From NCBI GenBank assembly GCA_900642245.1, contig CAAAJI010000035.1:174007-185659 (forward strand): 11,653 nt of DNA, in the 5' to 3' direction. Below are positions 7,601-11,653 of the stretch, piece by piece. This stretch comes from Fragilaria radians. Lineage: Eukaryota; Bacillariophyta; Fragilariophyceae; Fragilariales; Fragilariaceae. The stretch's first letter is position 1, and each line of letters begins with the position of its first letter. The notes beneath the pieces were generated by a model, which saw only the letters and a list, made by a program, of their open reading frames with translations, did no database searches and was not told the origin of the DNA. A program made the position numbers and the translations under genes.

Positions 7601-8122
7601 GCGGCACGGAAAAACTCTCTAATGTTTTACTTCTAATACGTAATGGTACTATTGACTGTGCCGATATTGCCTCTTTTCCTCCCAAAAATGTGTTCTTAGA
7701 ATTTGGCATTGTGCAATTATTTTGGGGTGGAGGAAGGGTTGGGATGCTTTTGCAAAGCATTATTTTTGTGATTCTCACAATTTCTTTGTTTTATGCTTTT
7801 TAGAAATTGAATTGTTGCAATAATCATCACTTGTAGTGGGATTTCCTAAAGTGGTAAGACACCCATATCTGTTTTCACTTCCCAGGAAGCGTGAGTGAAG
7901 CAGGGTTGATTGAGCGGGAGCATTCAAACATGTGAAGAGGTCTTATTGAAGATGTTTGAGCGCTGCATGGGTTTAAGTAAGTCATCAAATTTATTCTATT
8001 GGCCAAAGTTTGTGATACCCACATTCTTTCACAAAAAGCAAAGGTGGCCATCTATAAGGCTTTTTAGATCAGCATTTTTGAATTTCTTTCCAGAAGCAAT
8101 GGAAGGAATTTGTAGGGGTTAG
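7601..8122 (+). other. unassigned region with two short open frames
   Basis: Short plus-strand open runs occur at 7558-7803 and 7910-8122. The first has a hydrophobic C-terminal end (GMLLQSIIFVILTISLFYAF). The second is basic and aromatic. Neither gives a family motif. Open runs of 70-80 codons are expected by chance here, so I do not call them genes. Confidence 0.35.
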
Positions 8123-8715
8123 CTACTTAGAACTTATTCTGGTAAGTCACGCCATATTTCGTGTTGTCAATTTCAAGAACAAATTATGTATCAATCCTGA
8201 TCTGCAATTGAGATAAGTTCTCTGTTAATGGGCATTACTTTCCTCCTTCTTCTAATAGAAGTTGTTCCTTCAAAAGTATCAGCGAGCCCCTCCGCCCTAA
8301 GACATTAGAATAAGGTTTTCAGTTGGCGCTGACTCCCTAAGAATATACACATAAATATCTATGGAAAGACATTTGTTCATTGAAATCATTATTATGTAAG
8401 CTATTTCAGAGTCAGGGGTAAGTATAGTAATAGTGGGGCTGAGGGAAAAGATATTATGAATCCATTACTTCATGATATGTTGATACTTTGAAGATATGAC
8501 CTCCTAATGCATTCATAGCTTCTTACTGGTTTTGGAAAAGGACAAGATTGCATGCTTGTTTCCTTAGTATTGAATATCTAGAGTTCTCCTGACGAATAAT
8601 TTAGGAATTTTCTGAAATTACCAATAAAATTGCGAGACATCCAAGATTTAATTTGTAATGTTACTATCCTTAAATGTAACTAAATTGGAATCTCACTGAT
8701 GTCAATTGACAAACT
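8123..8715. other. intergenic region, nothing recognised
   Basis: No open frame with a family motif on either strand, no tRNA-like B box, no tandem or inverted repeat of note. It is downstream of the minus-strand secreted-protein gene and should contain its 3' UTR, but no convincing polyadenylation signal could be placed. Confidence 0.5.
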
Positions 8716-9470
8716 CTAATTACCATTTCCAATTGATGGCGGATTGTCACTTACACAGCCAATGGTGCTCTCGCAATTCCAGTTGCCCTTAAGGCAGGAA
8801 CAATTATCCTTGTTTTGACAAGTGCCACCTTCCACAGTACTAGTATATTCGAACGTACAAGGTCTTCTTGATGCTCGTCATCGCATGTGAGCTCCTTACT
8901 GACATTGGGTGAGATCTTAGGACATGCAATAATGAAAGGGGGATTATCGGAAACACAGGCTTGTGTAGTTTTGCACGCCCACTTCCCTTTCGAGCAAGTG
9001 CAAGTGTCGGTGGATTCGCAGACACCTCCGGGAATAGTACTGGGATAAACATAGCTACAAGGATCATCTTGGTGCTCGTCATCACATTTTTTTTCTTTTG
9101 TCTTTGCAGGTGAACTTTCAGGACACCCAATGATAAATGGAGGATTATCCGAGACGCAACCAATATTTTCCTTACAATCCCAAGCTCCATCCTTACAAAT
9201 ACAGTCATCTTGATTTTCACATACACCTCCAGGGATGGTGGAAGTATACTTGAAAGTGCACTTTTGGCCTTTGACGCCGCACTTTTTGTTGCCGCGGCTT
9301 ACAGGAGTTGCCTTTGGACACTTTTTGCTATTTTTACTCTTACCTCCTTTCTTCTTACGGAGATTTCGGAAGTTATCATTGTAATTTACGTTACCTCTGG
9401 GCTCGACCGAATGGACGGTAAAGGCTGCCGAAACGAAAACTAAGTAGAATATTGAGATTTTGGAAATCAT
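8716..9470 (-). CDS. secreted protein with three 8-cysteine modules, frameshifted in the third
   Basis: The ATG at 9470 starts a signal peptide (hydrophobic 5-20, likely cut after VHS at about 21). A short pro-region follows with RNLR at 35-38, then a lysine/serine cluster (39-50, KKKGGKSKNSKK). Three tandem modules of about 65 residues start at Cys 51, 116 and 183. Each begins CP, has eight Cys in the spacing C-x11/12-C-x6/8-C-x12-C-x5-C-x-C-x6-C-x5-C, contains GGxC and W-x-C, and the first two end VSDNPPFII. In module 3 the frame is lost at 8860-8863, where CCC expected from module 2 is CC on the coding strand. The direct reading then ends at 8751, after 239 residues without Cys. In the neighbouring frame all six remaining Cys, VSDNPP and a stop at 8716 are present, giving about 251 residues. 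One N-glycosylation sequon (NVS, 189). The even Cys count suggests four disulfides per module and an extracellular or cell-wall role. No named family is recognised. Confidence 0.85.
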
Positions 9471-9543
9471 TTTTTATGTCCGGTAGGGGTTGATGCAGTT
9501 TTAATCACGGACCTTAGCAAGGACATCGCTAATTCTCAGTCTT

Positions 9544-9560
9544 GTTTTATCGTATAAAAC
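9544..9560 (-). promoter_or_regulatory. TATA-like palindrome upstream of the secreted-protein gene
   Basis: The arms GTTTTAT and ATAAAAC form a perfect 7-bp inverted repeat around three bases. It contains a TATAAAA-type core about 75-90 bases upstream of the ATG at 9470, a plausible core-promoter position given a short 5' UTR. AT-rich surroundings make chance occurrence possible. Confidence 0.35.
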
Positions 9561-10441
9561 CAACCTCGCGAAAGAAATCAAGCCTTTAAGTCTCCTTTAG
9601 TTTTCTGATCAGTATTTATCATATGCGTTAGCATCGTATTTGAACAGCGACCCCCAAACATGACCTAACTGTATATTTACACTTAAAATTGATCTTAGGA
9701 ATAGAAGTAAGGATAAACAAATACAAGAGTTTCTCTCGAAAATAAAATACTTGCTTTCTCTTCAAAAGTATAAATGAGTATGACGTTGATGCTGTATTCG
9801 TTATCTATCAAAGTATGTAATGGAAATGAATTTTCAGTTAAATATTACTTTCCAAAAGTAGATGTATAAACAGACTGATATTCTGCTTTGCTGATAAATC
9901 TCTGCACAACGTATACCATACTTCTTCACAATATCTCTTTGATTCATTTGCTGCATTGTGATTCACCGTTTTTTCTTCTGACCTCGGTTTTGTCGTTACA
10001 ACATCATTTGACTCTGGTAAAAAGGTTGTTAGAAAAAGGATTATACAGCTGCAATGGATTGGAAAAGATCAAAGAATAAGAAGTCCAATATGGAACAAAT
10101 GAGCAAGCTAATGGGAATATAGTCTGAGCAATCCCTCAAGATGCCATATTAATACCAATGCAGCTTAAAATGGGATTAGGATCATGAACAATGTTATCAT
10201 CATCCAAAGGATACGGATAACCAATGTAGACTTTGCTTCAGGAGAAAGGTTATATACGTCCTGATTGAACCGGAGGGATCTGTATTTATGTCCTTTGAGT
10301 CTGAAGTAAAATTTGTACCAGGGCTTATTAAGATATGGCTTGCTGGAGAAAACGACTTGAAATCAATGGATGAAGGTGGTGGAAGGAAACTTGTTGATGT
10401 CTGTTAAGATTATGTAACATGGAATCCAACGCAGAATCTTT
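9561..10441. other. long AT-rich stretch, at most a faint transposase trace
   Basis: There is no supported gene. Around 9955-10080 the plus strand gives FFLLTSVLSLQHHLTLVKRL and LLEKGLYSCNGLEKIKE. This faintly recalls the 'D.FF(T)S..L...L...G.Y.CGT...NRK' block of piggyBac-type DDE transposases, but the spacing is off and the neighbouring sequence does not support it. Further right, 10267-10407 is an open plus-strand run (EGSVFMSFESEVKFVPGLIK) with no recognised family. The part up to 9880 is upstream sequence of the secreted-protein gene. Confidence 0.3.
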
Positions 10442-10738
10442 CTACACTTGGCTCATAATTGTAAGCATTTGTACTATCTCAAAGCAAGAAACGTTGCTGG
10501 AGGCCAAATGACTAACCCACCATAGGATATGTCTTTTTGAGATAACCTTCACGAATGCAACTACAGTCAATGATTGGAAGTATGCAATGGGCTGTTTATG
10601 TTGGAAAATGAGCATGTAGAGAGTATGAATTGATGAAACCGCAAATTTATTGTTTCTGATAACTGAGTACCAACGTACCTGTGAAAAATATGAAGTACAA
10701 GGCAGTTCAGTGGCTACTAACATTAAATCACTGCACAT
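10442..10738 (-). other. 98-codon minus-strand open frame, unassigned
   Basis: It starts from an ATG at 10738. The composition is hydrophobic and aromatic, with RWYSVIRNNKFAVSSIHTL and KRHILWWVSHLASSNVSCFE. The paired Trp and NK..(S)S.H pattern loosely recalls the C-terminal part of piggyBac-like transposases, but the strand is opposite to the faint match at 9955-10080. No signal peptide or neighbouring promoter is evident. It could be a chance frame. Confidence 0.2.
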
Positions 10739-11006
10739 GATACAGCACAGAAAGGCTTTACAGCTAACTCAATTAGTTTCCTGTTACAACCCGATTGATT
10801 GCCCCTCTTAAAAATCCTTCCCAAATACTTCACGTATACACTTATTTTCGCAAATGAAAATTGATTTGAGGTACCTATATTATTAGCAAAACATGGAAGT
10901 CGAACATGTATTACAAAATATTGGATTGAAAGCTGAAATTCGCATTCATCATTGGTAAACCAAGATATTAAGGTAGGGTTTAGTTGTATACAACAAATAG
11001 AAAAGT
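10739..11006. other. intergenic, 3' flank of the DUF2306 gene
   Basis: No coding or RNA feature recognised. It must hold the 3' UTR of the minus-strand gene that stops at 11007; no clear polyadenylation signal is seen. Confidence 0.45.
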
Positions 11007-11653
11007 CTATGCACTTTTTACACGCTTGGCCGCCTGGCTGTATTTTGTTAACCTAATCGAATATTCACTTGACATTGTGGTAACCACTGCCAGGGTTCCC
11101 ATTGCACTAAATACTTTACCTTGCAAATCCGAAGATAAAGTATCATGCATAGCGAAGGACGAAAGCAATGGTATGGCAAGAATGAGCAAGATTCTCATTA
11201 CAGCAATCCATAGGCCTGAACCAATATGCCGAAAAATCCAGTTCTGATGTGCCACCCAGTTTTTTCTTCGAGCCTCGTGGATTGCCTTGCCACATGTCAC
11301 TATAAACCAAGTGCCGAGAACTAGTTGAAGCAACTCATTTAAGAGAATTTCAATATCAGAAACATTGGAAACAAAATATATGAATAAAAGTTTCCTTTGA
11401 AGAATTATCAATAATCCTATCATCATGAAGAGTGATGTGGCCGCAAAGATATATCCTAGGAGGATGTGGATTCTCTTATAGCGTTTCCGAAATCCGGGAT
11501 GAAGTTGAAACGGAATGATAGCACTCCAAAGAGCACCTGGAAAAGTATGAGAGAAATTCACGATATGCTGCCCACGGAACTTAGAAAACAAGCTTGGTGG
11601 AATAAGGGTGGCAAAGGATTCCATCTGAACCCTCTTTTCGTCTAGGATAAGGC
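11007..11653 (-). CDS. DUF2306-family multi-pass membrane protein, 5' end beyond the window
   Basis: The frame is open from the right edge to a stop at 11007-11009. The first in-window Met (11624) would give 205 residues, but the frame stays open upstream of it to the edge, so the true start may lie outside. Residue numbers count from that Met. Visible features are HIVNFSHTFPGALWSAIIPF (20-39) with FQLHP, then FRKRYKRIHILLGYIFA, matching the 'H+..GR/Y' signature of DUF2306, and membrane segments at about 54-76, 80-110, 134-154 and 168-185. HQNWIFRHIGSGLWIAVMRI is the second conserved block (H..W..R........R). The C-terminus is short and basic (KRVKSA). DUF2306 proteins are predicted inner or organelle membrane proteins of unknown function, found in bacteria and stramenopiles; a heme or cytochrome-like role is only speculation from the conserved His. 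The frame has no stop or shift, unlike the repeats to its left, so it looks functional. Confidence 0.82.
   Translation of the reverse strand, partial: LILDEKRVQMESFATLIPPSLFSKFRGQHIVNFSHTFPGALWSAIIPFQLHPGFRKRYKRIHILLGYIFAATSLFMMIGLLIILQRKLLFIYFVSNVSDIEILLNELLQLVLGTWFIVTCGKAIHEARRKNWVAHQNWIFRHIGSGLWIAVMRILLILAIPLLSSFAMHDTLSSDLQGKVFSAMGTLAVVTTMSSEYSIRLTKYSQAAKRVKSA

Noticed and set aside
7554..7778. Minus-strand 74-codon frame as a gene
   Set aside because: It overlaps other short frames, has no motif, and its length is within chance expectation.
9355..9370. RNLR as an oomycete-type RxLR effector motif
   Set aside because: There is no downstream EER motif, the body is an 8-Cys repeat protein, and the genome context is diatom-like; an RxL processing site or chance is more likely.
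8840..9443. Frames at 8840-9226 (minus) and 9210-9443 (plus) as separate genes
   Set aside because: Both are shadows of the cysteine-module gene. Only the last part of the minus-strand alternate frame, downstream of about 8862, matters, as the shifted end of module 3.
1..11653. tRNA, rRNA or CRISPR array
   Set aside because: I looked for tRNA B-box patterns and for regularly spaced short repeats and found none; the only repeats are the LTR pair and the protein modules.

Overview
The window looks like AT-rich nuclear DNA from a single-celled eukaryotic alga, most likely a diatom or another stramenopile. The reasons are two decayed Ty1/copia retrotransposons of the kind that dominate diatom genomes (CoDi-like), a DUF2306 membrane protein, and an intron-free gene for a secreted cysteine-rich protein with an RxL/lysine-rich pro-region. 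There is no operon structure and no bacterial signal. Species cannot be named from the sequence alone.

Layout: (1) Positions 1 to about 2590 hold a minus-strand copia pol relic (relic A), read right to left as protease, pre-integrase, integrase, acidic linker and reverse transcriptase; the left window edge cuts it inside the RT. (2) Positions 2877-7170 hold a second, plus-strand copia relic of a different lineage (relic B). It has short diverged LTRs at both ends, a gag with two zinc knuckles, integrase, RT and RNase H. All are broken by stops, frameshifts and deletions, and several key residues are lost. Its protease segment lies on the opposite strand, which points to an internal inversion. 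(3) Positions 7172-8715 are mostly unexplained; a faint SET-domain-like trace is the only hint of a gene. (4) Positions 8716-9470 (minus) encode a secreted protein built from three 8-cysteine modules. A one-base loss interrupts the third module. (5) Positions 9471-11006 are intergenic or too decayed to name. (6) 11007 to the right edge (minus) is the 3' part of an intact DUF2306-family multi-pass membrane protein.

The two host genes are divergent in nature and no functional link is visible. The two retroelements are dead copies. Domain names rest on remembered family consensus motifs, not on database searches.
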